This document shows positions 14,838-21,589 of a DNA stretch of 28,562 nt, in pieces (within the stretch, counting starts at the first letter, position 1; each line of letters starts with the position of its first letter). The DNA comes from an uncultured Bdellovibrionales bacterium (lineage in GTDB: Bacteria; Bdellovibrionota; Bdellovibrionia; Bdellovibrionales; JAMPXM01), in the NCBI GenBank assembly GCA_937927435.1, contig CALBDW010000054.1:1-28562 (forward strand). Direction: 5' to 3'. The notes under the pieces were generated by a model, which saw only the letters and a list, made by a program, of their open reading frames with translations, did no database searches and was not told the DNA's origin. The translations under genes were made by a program, and so were the position numbers.

Positions 14838-16103
14838 TTAACGACCGATGCCTTCACGCCCCCAATACTTCGCGCACGAGCCGAGTTCTTCCTCAATGCG
14901 CAGAAGCTGGTTGTACTTCGCTGTCCGCTCGCCACGGCAAAGGCTGCCCGTTTTAATTTGATGGCACCCGAGCGCGACCGCGAGATCTGCGATCGTCGCA
15001 TCTTCGGTTTCGCCGCTTCGATGCGACATGATCGTTCTCATGCAGTGGCGTTGAGCAAGGCTCACGGCATCGCACGTTTCCGTGAGAGTTCCGATCTGGT
15101 TCACTTTCACGAGCAAGGCATTGCCGGCCCCTTCTTTGATTCCACGTGCAACGCGGCTCGGGTTCGTGACGAAAAGATCGTCGCCGACGAGCTGCAATCG
15201 TGCTCCTTCAACACGTGTGAATGCTTTCCAGCCGTCCCAATCGTCTTCGGCGAATCCGTCCTCGATGCTCACCAACGGGAACGCTTGCGCCCAAGCCGTA
15301 TAGACTTTTGCAAGTTCCTCCGCTGTGATCAGAGAACCTTCCCAGCGGTACTTGCCGTTTTCGAAAAGCTCGGTCGCCGCGACGTCAAGAGCCAGGAAGA
15401 CATCTTCACCGGGCTTGTAGCCGGCAGCTTCGATCGACTCAACCAAGAGTTCGAGAGCTTGACGGTTACCGCCGAGCTTGGGGGCGAAACCTCCTTCGTC
15501 ACCGACTCCCGTCGAAAGGCCTTTCTTGTTGAGGATTTTCTTGAGCGCGTGGAAGATTTCCGAGCCCGCGCGCAAGGATTCGCTGAAGCTTTCGCGGACG
15601 GGCACGATCATGAACTCCTGAACATCCAGGCCATTGTCGGCGTGGGCTCCGCCGTTGATGACGTTCATGAGGGGAACCGGAAGACGGTATGCATTGCTGC
15701 CGCCGACGTACCTGTAAAGCGGCAGTCCGCACGACTGGGCGACCGCTTTCGCGGCGGCGAGCGAAACGCCCAGAATCGCGTTTGCACCGAGCTTGCCTTT
15801 GTTGGAAGTACCATCAAGTTCGATCAAGCGCCGGTCGAGAGCGACTTGATCGGCGGCGTTCATTCCGATGATTTCGGGTGCGATCACCTCGTTCACGTTC
15901 GCGACCGCACGACGCACGCCTTTGCCGTGGTAACGGTTGTCGCCGTCGCGAAGCTCGACGGCTTCATGGGCTCCTGTCGACGCCCCTGAGGGGACCGCCG
16001 CACGCCCCACCGCTCCGCTTGCCAGATGGATATCGACTTCGATCGTAGGATTGCCGCGGCTGTCGAGAATTTCGCGCGCGCGGCAGAGCGTGATTTCGTT
16101 CAT
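14838..16103 (-). CDS. eno: Enolase
   Basis: Enolase interconverts 2-phosphoglycerate and phosphoenolpyruvate in glycolysis and is also a component of RNA degradosomes in some bacteria. The 421 residues match the family (about 430). Visible signatures are REILDSRGNPT, the mobile catalytic loop SGASTG (39-44), NGGAHADN with the active His, GVGDEGGFAP with the catalytic Glu, LVKVNQIGTLTE with the catalytic Lys, and the signature-type MSHRSGETED. AAGGAG sits six bases before the ATG. The gene starts 15 bases after the stop of the coiled-coil sensor-like gene, so it is probably co-transcribed with it, and is followed by ftsB. All key residues appear present. Confidence 0.98.
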   Translation of the reverse strand: MNEITLCRAREILDSRGNPTIEVDIHLASGAVGRAAVPSGASTGAHEAVELRDGDNRYHGKGVRRAVANVNEVIAPEIIGMNAADQVALDRRLIELDGTSNKGKLGANAILGVSLAAAKAVAQSCGLPLYRYVGGSNAYRLPVPLMNVINGGAHADNGLDVQEFMIVPVRESFSESLRAGSEIFHALKKILNKKGLSTGVGDEGGFAPKLGGNRQALELLVESIEAAGYKPGEDVFLALDVAATELFENGKYRWEGSLITAEELAKVYTAWAQAFPLVSIEDGFAEDDWDGWKAFTRVEGARLQLVGDDLFVTNPSRVARGIKEGAGNALLVKVNQIGTLTETCDAVSLAQRHCMRTIMSHRSGETEDATIADLAVALGCHQIKTGSLCRGERTAKYNQLLRIEEELGSCAKYWGREGIGR

Positions 16104-16118
16104 GAAAGACTCCTTGGC

Positions 16119-17180
16119 TTAATGATGTTCAAGTGATGAAACAGAGAGAAATTCATCGAACGTTTTTTGTGCCGAAGGTGACGATTTGCCCCGGGTCGAC
16201 GGCGAACGGCTGATCGCCCCCGTCCTTTGCTGCTCAACGAGCTCCTGCAATTCAGCCACGGTCCGGCTGATCGTCTCGGGTGCCTCTTTCGATACGTAAT
16301 CCCAATCGACCCGTCTCATGGCCTCACGCACCTGTGGCGTCTGCCGGCCTTGCGCAATCAAAAGCGTGATCAATTGCTGGCCACGAGCAAAATAATCGCC
16401 CAAGCGGTAGATATCATGCAGAATCGTTGAAACTTTCGAGAGAATTTCGGGTGAATTGGCGGAAGTTTTCGCGTCTTTCTTCGCTTTTTCGGCCCGCAGT
16501 TTTTCGAGTTCGTTTTCTTTTTCGATGAGCGCGCGCTTCATTTCTTCGAGCTCTTTTTGGCTCGATTCGAGATTGTGCAAAATACTGCGCAAGAGTTCCG
16601 GATGGAGGGACAAATCGGAATTCTGATCGTCGCCGAAAAGGCTCACTTGGTTTTCGGACCACGAAATGCGAACGCGGCTGTTATCCCACGTGACGCTAGC
16701 CATGGGCTTATTGATGTAGGTCGGCAGCGCCTCAAGCGCCGCGCGCAAGTAAGTCGTCACGAGCGGGAACTGCATTTCCGAGACCGGCAACACGAAACTG
16801 ACGCCGGTCGTTTCGCGGCGCAACTCGCCCACGGGCGGCGCCGGACTGATGAAGTAAGAAAGCAGTCGTTCGGGCTGGGCAAAAAGATCCTTGGGTGATT
16901 GAACCATCCGGAGAACGCTGTCGAGAACGCCCCAAGCGCGAAGGTCTTTGCTGTGATGCCCGACGATTTCCATCAAGTTGCCGTCAAAGCGCGGATCTCG
17001 CCCATACTCCTGGTCAATCAGGCGGAGGAGATTCTCCATCTTATCCGCCTCAAGCCAACTTGACGGGTCACGCAAAAACTCCGTCGGCCAATCACAAAAG
17101 TCGTTGAGGGCCCCGAGGTCCTCACCCCTCCGATCGAGATAGGTCAAAACGGAATGCGTGATTTTACAGCTGAACAGCAC
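16119..17180 (-). CDS. Sensor-like protein: ligand-binding-type N-domain, coiled coil, helical C-domain; function unknown
   Basis: The frame opens at a GTG (17180) four codons after an in-frame stop; the ribosome site is poor, so the start is uncertain. Residues 1-178 (VLTYLDRRGEDLGALNDFCD, LIDQEYGRDPRF, ending RVRISWSENQV) resemble the N-terminal ligand-sensing domain found on AraC-type regulators and some delta-proteobacterial histidine kinases. A coiled coil follows at about 200-238 (SSQKELEEMKRALIEKENEL). A helical region at 245-320 contains ILHDIYRLGDYFARGQQLI, reminiscent of a histidine-kinase dimerisation helix with His255. No ATPase domain follows, and the tail is Ser-rich. It could be a kinase-derived scaffold or signalling adaptor. 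It lies 15 bases upstream of eno and probably shares its transcript, an unexpected partner for a glycolytic gene. Confidence 0.7.
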   Translation of the reverse strand: MLFSCKITHSVLTYLDRRGEDLGALNDFCDWPTEFLRDPSSWLEADKMENLLRLIDQEYGRDPRFDGNLMEIVGHHSKDLRAWGVLDSVLRMVQSPKDLFAQPERLLSYFISPAPPVGELRRETTGVSFVLPVSEMQFPLVTTYLRAALEALPTYINKPMASVTWDNSRVRISWSENQVSLFGDDQNSDLSLHPELLRSILHNLESSQKELEEMKRALIEKENELEKLRAEKAKKDAKTSANSPEILSKVSTILHDIYRLGDYFARGQQLITLLIAQGRQTPQVREAMRRVDWDYVSKEAPETISRTVAELQELVEQQRTGAISRSPSTRGKSSPSAQKTFDEFLSVSSLEHH

Positions 17181-17266
17181 TGGGGCTTTCTATCCCTTTC
17201 TCGCCCATCGAGACAAGTGTGTCGGCCGTTCTGCTCAAGAAAGAGGCATAACAAAGGAGGAAGGCA

Positions 17267-17398
17267 CTACGCATCAAGTTCCTGTAAACGCCCTAAGCTC
17301 TCCTTGATATCGACGCACAGCATTGTGCCGAGAGCCCTGGAGCGGATTTCAAACTGGCTCACTTCCGTGGTGATCGCGCTCAAGAGCGGATGTGACAT
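17267..17398 (-). CDS. Possible 43-residue small protein downstream of cpaF
   Basis: The ATG at 17398 opens a frame of 43 codons ending TAG at 17267, in the 274-base gap between cpaF and the coiled-coil gene. The product (MSHPLLSAITTEVSQFEIRS, then a segment ending LGRLQELDA) has a balanced, soluble, partly amphipathic composition unlike typical antisense noise. The frame stays open for another 36 codons upstream, into the end of cpaF, but with no ATG, GTG or TTG there. No good ribosome site precedes the ATG; an AAGG is 13-14 bases away, at the edge of the TGAGCC hairpin. The 3' arm of a large inverted repeat falls inside the frame. I do not recognise a family. It may be a real small gene, a remnant, or chance. 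Confidence 0.35.
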   Translation of the reverse strand: MSHPLLSAITTEVSQFEIRSRALGTMLCVDIKESLGRLQELDA

Positions 17399-17446
17399 CG
17401 CTTTTTTGAGCCTTAACGGCTCATCCCCACGATTGTGAGCCAGTTT
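17351..17446 (-). other. Large structured element after cpaF: 12-bp stem enclosing two small hairpins
   Basis: AAACTGGCTCAC (17351-17362) and GTGAGCCAGTTT (17435-17446) are perfect 12-base complements around a 72-base interior. Inside are TGAGCC/GGCTCA (17407-17412 with 17418-17423, loop TTAAC) and CGCTC/GAGCG (17377-17381 with 17384-17388). The word TGAGCC or its complement occurs four times, so alternative pairings are possible. It begins nine bases past the cpaF stop. The T run at 17402-17407 is on the wrong side for termination in either direction. It could be a structured non-coding RNA, a processing signal, or a switch for the small reading frame it overlaps. Confidence 0.5.
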
Positions 17447-17454
17447 TAGCGGAT

Positions 17455-18579
17455 TTAAGCGGATTTCTTCGGGGGAAAGAACTTCGAACGCGGGAACGGG
17501 ATACGGTTATCCTCGATCTCTTTCATGAAGGATGGGATTTCACCTGTTGGCTCAATGCTCCCGATCAAACGGCCGTCAGGTCCGCGCACGAGATGAGGCA
17601 TGTCGAAAATCGGCACCACTTCGTAATTGTGGTTCTTGTCGAGCCCTCGCACTTCCGAAATCGACATGATCCGGCGGGAACCGTCTTGCAGACGCGAGAT
17701 TTGGATGACGATATCAATCGCGCTCGCGATCGAGTACTGCATCGCCCGGTCGCTGATCTTCGTATCCCCCCCCATTGCGAGGGACTCAAGGCGAACAAGC
17801 GCATCTGCGGGACTGTTGGCGTGGATCGTCCCCATGGAACCGTTGTGGCCGGTGTTCATGGCTTGCACGAGGTCAAACGCTTCAGCACCGCGCACCTCGC
17901 CCACGATGATGCGATCGGGACGCAAACGGAGAGAACTCTTCAAGAGATCTCTCATCGTCACTTCATAGCGCCCTTGCTCATCGGCCATCCGGGTCTCAAA
18001 ACGTACGACGTGCTCGTACTCGATCGTGAGTTCGGACGCATCCTCGATCACAATAATGCGTTGACCTTTAGGGATGCGGTTGCAGAGAAGGCCAAGGAGC
18101 GTCGTTTTACCGGAGCCGGTACCCCCGCTCACAAGCGTGTTCTTCCCGAGATACATACAGATCTCGAGGAAATGAGCGGCATCCGGAGTAATGGCGCCCA
18201 TTTTGATATAGTCCTTAAACGTAATTTTGCTTTGCGTGAATTTCCGCACGGAGACCGTCGGACCGTTACGGGCGCACGGAGGAATCACGGCGTGTATCCG
18301 CGAGCCGTCGGGCAAGCGCGCATCGAGGCGCGGCTCTTCCCAGCTGATGCGCCTGCCGACGGATTGCGCAATCGAGTTGATGGCCGCGATGAGATCGTCT
18401 TCGGATCGGAATTGAGCGTCGGTCCGCTCGAGCTTCCCTTTTCTTTCGACAAAGACTTCCTGATGACCGTTGATCAAGATTTCGGTGACCGTTGGGTCTT
18501 CCCACAAATGCAGAATGGGCGCGAGGTTGTTGCGAATCGCGTCTTGAAAAACCTGCAGGACACCGCTGGATGCGATCAT
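17455..18579 (-). CDS. cpaF: CpaF/TadA-family secretion ATPase, no pilus genes nearby
   Basis: The ATPase of the Tad/Flp branch of type II/IV secretion hydrolyses ATP to drive pilus assembly or export. The 374 residues have an N-terminal domain with DPTVTEILINGHQEVFVERKG, Walker A GGTGSGKT (152-159), the Asp box IEDASE (178-183), a Walker B region RIIVGEVRGAEA (223-234) and a His box TGHNGSMGTIHAN (243-255). All catalytic motifs look intact. The C-terminus is a short tail rich in Pro and Lys. The ATG at 18579 is preferred; a TTG two codons upstream overlaps the preceding stop. GGGAG lies ten bases before the ATG. It is the third gene of a set with a small conserved protein and a cupredoxin-like protein; no pilin, prepilin peptidase, TadB/C or secretin is present, so it probably works with partners elsewhere. 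Confidence 0.94.
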   Translation of the reverse strand: MIASSGVLQVFQDAIRNNLAPILHLWEDPTVTEILINGHQEVFVERKGKLERTDAQFRSEDDLIAAINSIAQSVGRRISWEEPRLDARLPDGSRIHAVIPPCARNGPTVSVRKFTQSKITFKDYIKMGAITPDAAHFLEICMYLGKNTLVSGGTGSGKTTLLGLLCNRIPKGQRIIVIEDASELTIEYEHVVRFETRMADEQGRYEVTMRDLLKSSLRLRPDRIIVGEVRGAEAFDLVQAMNTGHNGSMGTIHANSPADALVRLESLAMGGDTKISDRAMQYSIASAIDIVIQISRLQDGSRRIMSISEVRGLDKNHNYEVVPIFDMPHLVRGPDGRLIGSIEPTGEIPSFMKEIEDNRIPFPRSKFFPPKKSA

Positions 18580-18581
18580 GA

Positions 18582-19196
18582 TCAACGTTCTCCCATAGAT
18601 GCCGGCGTGCGGACGGTGATCTCGGGGCTGAATACGATCAAGCGTCCCTCGGATGAAGTTTCAGGCGACTGGAACGAATACGCGCCTTCTTTTTTCGGCT
18701 CCAGAAAAAAGACTTTCACTTGGCCGTAGTAGGTTGCGTGATACTCGGAGAAAGCGTCGAGAATGAAACTGACGTTTTTCTCCTGCTCGTTCACGTTTAC
18801 GACGTGAACGCGATAACGCCCGTCTTTTCGGACACGTACCGTAGACGGAACGAAACCCTTTTGCGTATGAAGAATGACGATGTCTTGGACCGGTTCGCCG
18901 GATTCAAAGAGCGCACTGAGAAAGCTTTTCGTTTCTTCTTTTTCATCAGTCGCTTCGACGGGAGTCATCGAAGCCGGAATCCGCCCGCCAGCCGCCGCAT
19001 TCCCGGCTTCCGTCAATTCCTTCTGGCGCTGGGCGCTCACCCGGCGGGAAAAGTCGACCTTCCATTCCGCGTGCGCGAACGGTTCCGCGATCAAAAGAGC
19101 GGCGGCCCCGACCGCGAACAGGGAGACGCTCTTTCTCAGGAAAGCATTCCAGGTATTAATGAACCGTCTGGCGCATGTGATAGTCCGCGTATTCAC
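18582..19196 (-). CDS. Periplasmic protein with cupredoxin-like domain lacking the copper Cys
   Basis: The start is a GTG at 19196, chosen because GGAGG lies six bases upstream; an in-frame TTG at 19223 has no such site and no ATG fits. This gives 204 residues and overlaps the previous gene by 41 bases. A long basic n-region precedes the hydrophobic core SVSLFAVGAAALLIAEPFAHA, cleaved near residue 43. The C-terminal part (about 105-195) has the order of a cupredoxin: GFVPSTVRVRKDGRYRVHVV, NVNEQEKNVSFILDAFSEYH, then a Pro-Lys turn and AYSFQSPE with LIVFSP as the last strand. The Cys expected before the final strands is Ser, so a type 1 copper site is unlikely. The domain may bind partners. The stop nearly touches cpaF, implying a joint function in secretion. 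Confidence 0.7.
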   Translation of the reverse strand: MNTRTITCARRFINTWNAFLRKSVSLFAVGAAALLIAEPFAHAEWKVDFSRRVSAQRQKELTEAGNAAAGGRIPASMTPVEATDEKEETKSFLSALFESGEPVQDIVILHTQKGFVPSTVRVRKDGRYRVHVVNVNEQEKNVSFILDAFSEYHATYYGQVKVFFLEPKKEGAYSFQSPETSSEGRLIVFSPEITVRTPASMGER

Positions 19197-19437
19197 GAGC
19201 GACCTCCATTGCGAGACACTCAAGAGACTTCCAATCCATTTTTGAAAGCTCGGCGCGCAAGAGCGTGCGGTCGTTCTGACAGCTGTTCACGATGCGAATC
19301 GCATGCATAAGCCTCGGACTGCCCTGGCTTATCTCTTCAAGCACCGGTCTCCAATCCTTATTCAATATAGGTTCGATCACCCCCATATCATAAAGGGTGT
19401 CGAACACGGCTTGAAGGTCACCTTGAAGATGCAGCAT
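19156..19437 (-). CDS. Small conserved-looking soluble protein, unknown function
   Basis: The 93-residue helical protein (MLHLQGDLQAVFDTLYDMGV, then WRPVLEEISQGS, LMHAIRIVNSCQND, ending in CLAMEVAREYADYHMRQ) has no signal peptide or membrane segment. GGAGG precedes the ATG at 19437 by four bases. Composition and codon use are those of a true gene, and the downstream cupredoxin-like gene starts inside it with its own good ribosome site. I do not recognise a named family. It leads the set with the cupredoxin-like gene and cpaF, and might be an accessory or regulator of that export machinery. Confidence 0.75.
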   Translation of the reverse strand: MLHLQGDLQAVFDTLYDMGVIEPILNKDWRPVLEEISQGSPRLMHAIRIVNSCQNDRTLLRAELSKMDWKSLECLAMEVAREYADYHMRQTVH

Positions 19438-19481
19438 ACGTCCTCCATGACATCGCTGTTAGAACTCTTGAGCCTCTGAGA

Positions 19482-19556
19482 GTCTCATCGGTAGACACTC
19501 GGCGGTCCTGAAGTCCGCTCGGCCCCCAACGACGAATTCTGGACTGAGGATGAGAC
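19482..19556. promoter_or_regulatory. Inverted repeat in the divergent spacer before the MAPEG gene
   Basis: GTCTCATC (19482-19489) and GATGAGAC (19549-19556) are perfect complements 59 bases apart, with GCGG/CCGC (19502-19505 with 19515-19518) in between. The spacer separates the leftward cpaF set from the rightward MAPEG gene, so a shared operator is possible. No convincing -35/-10 pair was found here. Confidence 0.3.
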
Positions 19557-19599
19557 ACCTACTGGACGGCGCTAGGCCGAAATGCTAGGTTCGCCGCAT

Positions 19600-19986
19600 A
19601 TGCATTCAGCGCCCTATTTCACGGTTTTCGGCTTACTGACGATCCTGCACGCCTACCGCGTGATCCGCCTGCGCCAAAAGTACCGGGTCTCGCTCGGGAC
19701 AGGTGGCCATCCCGAGCTGGAACGAATGATCCGAGTTCACGGGAATCACACCGAATACGTTCCGATGGGTCTCATCCTCCTCATCGGACTTGAGTTCGTG
19801 CAGGCCCCCGCTTGGTACCTTCACCTTTGTGGGCTCTCCCTTTTAGCGGGACGGCTCCTGCACGCGCACGGTCTGGCCGATTCCGACGGCCCTTCGTTCG
19901 GGCGCGTACGCGGAATGCAACTCACCTTCTTGAGCCTCTTGTTGTCTTCCGTCGGCATAACCCTCTGGACATTCGTGGTGCCTTAA
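19600..19986 (+). CDS. MAPEG-family integral membrane protein
   Basis: MAPEG proteins are small four-helix membrane proteins related to microsomal glutathione transferases. The 128 residues fit the family, with the hallmark VIRLRQKYRVSLGTGGHPEL and VHGNHTEYVPMGLILL, in which the ERxxRxHxNxxEYVP pattern holds. Further helices follow at FVQAPAWYLHLCGLSLL and LTFLSLLLSSVGITLWT. The start MHSAPYF at 19600 agrees with how relatives begin; an ATG at 19582 is also possible and has an AGG six bases upstream. The TAA stop overlaps the next ATG by one base (TAATG), so the two genes are coupled. The substrate cannot be told from sequence. Confidence 0.9.
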   Translation: MHSAPYFTVFGLLTILHAYRVIRLRQKYRVSLGTGGHPELERMIRVHGNHTEYVPMGLILLIGLEFVQAPAWYLHLCGLSLLAGRLLHAHGLADSDGPSFGRVRGMQLTFLSLLLSSVGITLWTFVVP

Positions 19987-21008
19987 TGAAAAGCGCGGGT
20001 GAAAAAATCGGCGCCGCCAAGGCCTGGCTTCTTCAGTCACCACCCGGCCTGGCGCAACTATTGAAAAAAGAAATGGTCTTTGCGGGCGCTCTCGAAAGAA
20101 AGCAGGACGTTCTCATCAAAAGACAGAGGAATCACGATCTTCTCTTCATGAATCGCGTGAAAAACAACGCGGTCTTGAACCGCTTGAGAATCGCCGAAGC
20201 CGTCTACCGTTGTCCCGTCTTCGGCCGTTACAAGATTTCAAAGCGCCAACTCGACGTTTTAACGGAAGAGCTCGCGCAGCTGGGTCCCCGGCGCCTTGTC
20301 GTCCAAGTGGCGGGCCGGGTTTTCGAAAGACACGATCTCGCGCGCTGGCTTCACAAGGAAACGGCCGCTCGCGGATACGAATTCGCCGACGTTGAGGACG
20401 AAGTTTGGGTGTTCTGTATCGACGAGGCTTTTTATTTCGGCATTCCCGTCACTAAAAGCCACCATACGGAAGGGCGCGAAGCGCGCGTCGCCGAGCGCGC
20501 GGCGAGCTTGCCTCCGCCCATTGCCGCCGCAATGGCTTTCGCGGGAGCGCCGAAAAACGATGACATCGTCGTGGATCCCGTTTGCGGCTCCGGCACTTTG
20601 CTCGCCGAAGCGTACGCCTATGCGCCGTCAGCCCGATTGATCGGAGTCGATATCGACAAGGCGGCGATAGAAATTTCGAGGTCCAACCTCGGGCACGTCG
20701 CCGGCCTCAAGCTCGTTTGCGGCGACTCCCGGAACGAAAACTTCGAGAACGTCACGCTTCTTCTTGCCAATCTCCCGTTCGGTCTCCGCTACGGTGACCG
20801 CAAGACGAATGCTCGACTCTATGAGGGGATTCTCAAAAACGTTTTGCGATATGCAGAACCGGGCAAATTTCGCGGCGTTTTATTGAGTTCCGACAGGGAG
20901 AGCCTACACCAAGCTCTCACCCGCTTTCCCGACTTGGAGAAAAAAGACATTTTTCGCGTCAAAATCCGCGGCGAACTGGCGACAGCGGTTTTGATCAAAC
21001 CGAACTAA
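19986..21008 (+). CDS. THUMP/UPF0020-type RNA N2-guanine methyltransferase (TrmN/RlmL-like)
   Basis: The 340-residue protein starts at the ATG of the TAATG junction with the MAPEG gene. Residues about 20-160 are a degenerate THUMP-like RNA-binding region. The catalytic Rossmann domain follows, with the AdoMet motif DPVCGSGTLLAEA (197-209), GVDIDKAAIEISRSN (220-234) and motif IV ANLPFGLRYG (261-270). The N-x-P-F type of motif IV is that of enzymes methylating the exocyclic amine of guanine in tRNA (TrmN, Trm14) or 23S rRNA (RlmL). Length is closer to TrmN-like proteins. The target base is not assignable here. Transcription ends at the hairpin at 21021-21045. Confidence 0.85.
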   Translation: MKSAGEKIGAAKAWLLQSPPGLAQLLKKEMVFAGALERKQDVLIKRQRNHDLLFMNRVKNNAVLNRLRIAEAVYRCPVFGRYKISKRQLDVLTEELAQLGPRRLVVQVAGRVFERHDLARWLHKETAARGYEFADVEDEVWVFCIDEAFYFGIPVTKSHHTEGREARVAERAASLPPPIAAAMAFAGAPKNDDIVVDPVCGSGTLLAEAYAYAPSARLIGVDIDKAAIEISRSNLGHVAGLKLVCGDSRNENFENVTLLLANLPFGLRYGDRKTNARLYEGILKNVLRYAEPGKFRGVLLSSDRESLHQALTRFPDLEKKDIFRVKIRGELATAVLIKPN

Positions 21009-21020
21009 GTTCAAGAAAGA

Positions 21021-21045
21021 AAGGCCGCTGCCGGAGCGGCCTTTT
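21021..21045. terminator. Bidirectional intrinsic terminator
   Basis: AAGGCCGCT (21021-21029) and AGCGGCCTT (21035-21043) form a nine-base-pair stem with a five-base loop. TTTT (21042-21045) follows on the plus strand, and a T-rich tract on the minus strand. It lies in the 39-base gap between the convergent methyltransferase and slyD genes and should stop transcription from both. Confidence 0.88.
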
Positions 21046-21047
21046 CA

Positions 21048-21518
21048 TCAGTGATGACCACCGGGGCCGTGCGCATGGCCGTGTGCTATTTCCTCGGCCG
21101 TGGCCTCGCGAACATCGACCACTTCAACGTCGAAATTCAGGTCTTGGCCCGCTAAAGGATGGTTGCCGTCAAGAGTGACGTGCGTATCGCTCACAGCCGT
21201 GACAACTACGATTTGCGTGTAACCGTTCCCGGCGTCGGCCTGGAAGCGGTCGCCCACAGCGACATCGTCTTTCGGAATTTGCGAACGGGGAACCTGAACG
21301 ATCAAATCGAGCTCACGTTCACCGTAGGCATCAGCGGCTTTCACAAGGATCGACTTCTTGTCGCCCTTCTTCAAGCCGCGCATGGCGTCCTCGAGCCCCG
21401 GAATGATCTGACCGACCCCTTCGAGGTAGCTGAGCGGTTCATCGCCGAACGACGATTCTAAAACGACGCCGTTGGCGTCTTTGAGTGTGTAGTGGAAGCT
21501 GATGACTTTCGGGGTCAT
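21048..21518 (-). CDS. slyD: SlyD-type FKBP peptidyl-prolyl isomerase with His-rich tail
   Basis: The 156-residue cytoplasmic protein accelerates cis-trans isomerisation at proline and acts as a chaperone. FKBP signature regions are VISFHYTLKDANGVVLESSF (5-24), PLSYLEGVGQIIPGLEDAMRG (28-48) and ILVKAADAYGERE. An insert-in-flap chaperone region follows, then LAGQDLNFDVEVVDVREATAEE, the SlyD-type return strand. The last residues HGHAHGPGGHH are a metal-binding tail, as in SlyD, which helps deliver nickel to hydrogenases in E. coli. The tail is shorter than in E. coli, so nickel binding is likely but a hydrogenase role is open. AGGAGG lies close before the ATG. Confidence 0.95.
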   Translation of the reverse strand: MTPKVISFHYTLKDANGVVLESSFGDEPLSYLEGVGQIIPGLEDAMRGLKKGDKKSILVKAADAYGERELDLIVQVPRSQIPKDDVAVGDRFQADAGNGYTQIVVVTAVSDTHVTLDGNHPLAGQDLNFDVEVVDVREATAEEIAHGHAHGPGGHH

Positions 21519-21589
21519 GGTCCCCCTCCTCTTTTGGTTGTTTGGTTTGGGCGGGAGTCGAGCATTGCGCCCGACTCAAGTCAACAAAA

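Noticed and set aside
14958..15989. A 343-codon open frame antisense to enolase
   Set aside because: Enolase on the other strand carries all catalytic motifs; the antisense product has no family features or ribosome site.
17402..17423. TGAGCC hairpin with a T run as an intrinsic terminator for cpaF
   Set aside because: The T run precedes the stem on the plus strand and becomes an A run after it on the minus strand, so it fits neither direction.
17154..17438. A 94-codon plus-strand frame in the cpaF spacer
   Set aside because: Its product is Arg/Cys/Ser-rich without pattern, has no ribosome site and overlaps the start of the sensor-like gene; the minus-strand frame looks more protein-like.
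17593..18729. A 378-codon plus-strand frame across cpaF
   Set aside because: It is antisense to cpaF with intact Walker motifs; no own domain is visible.
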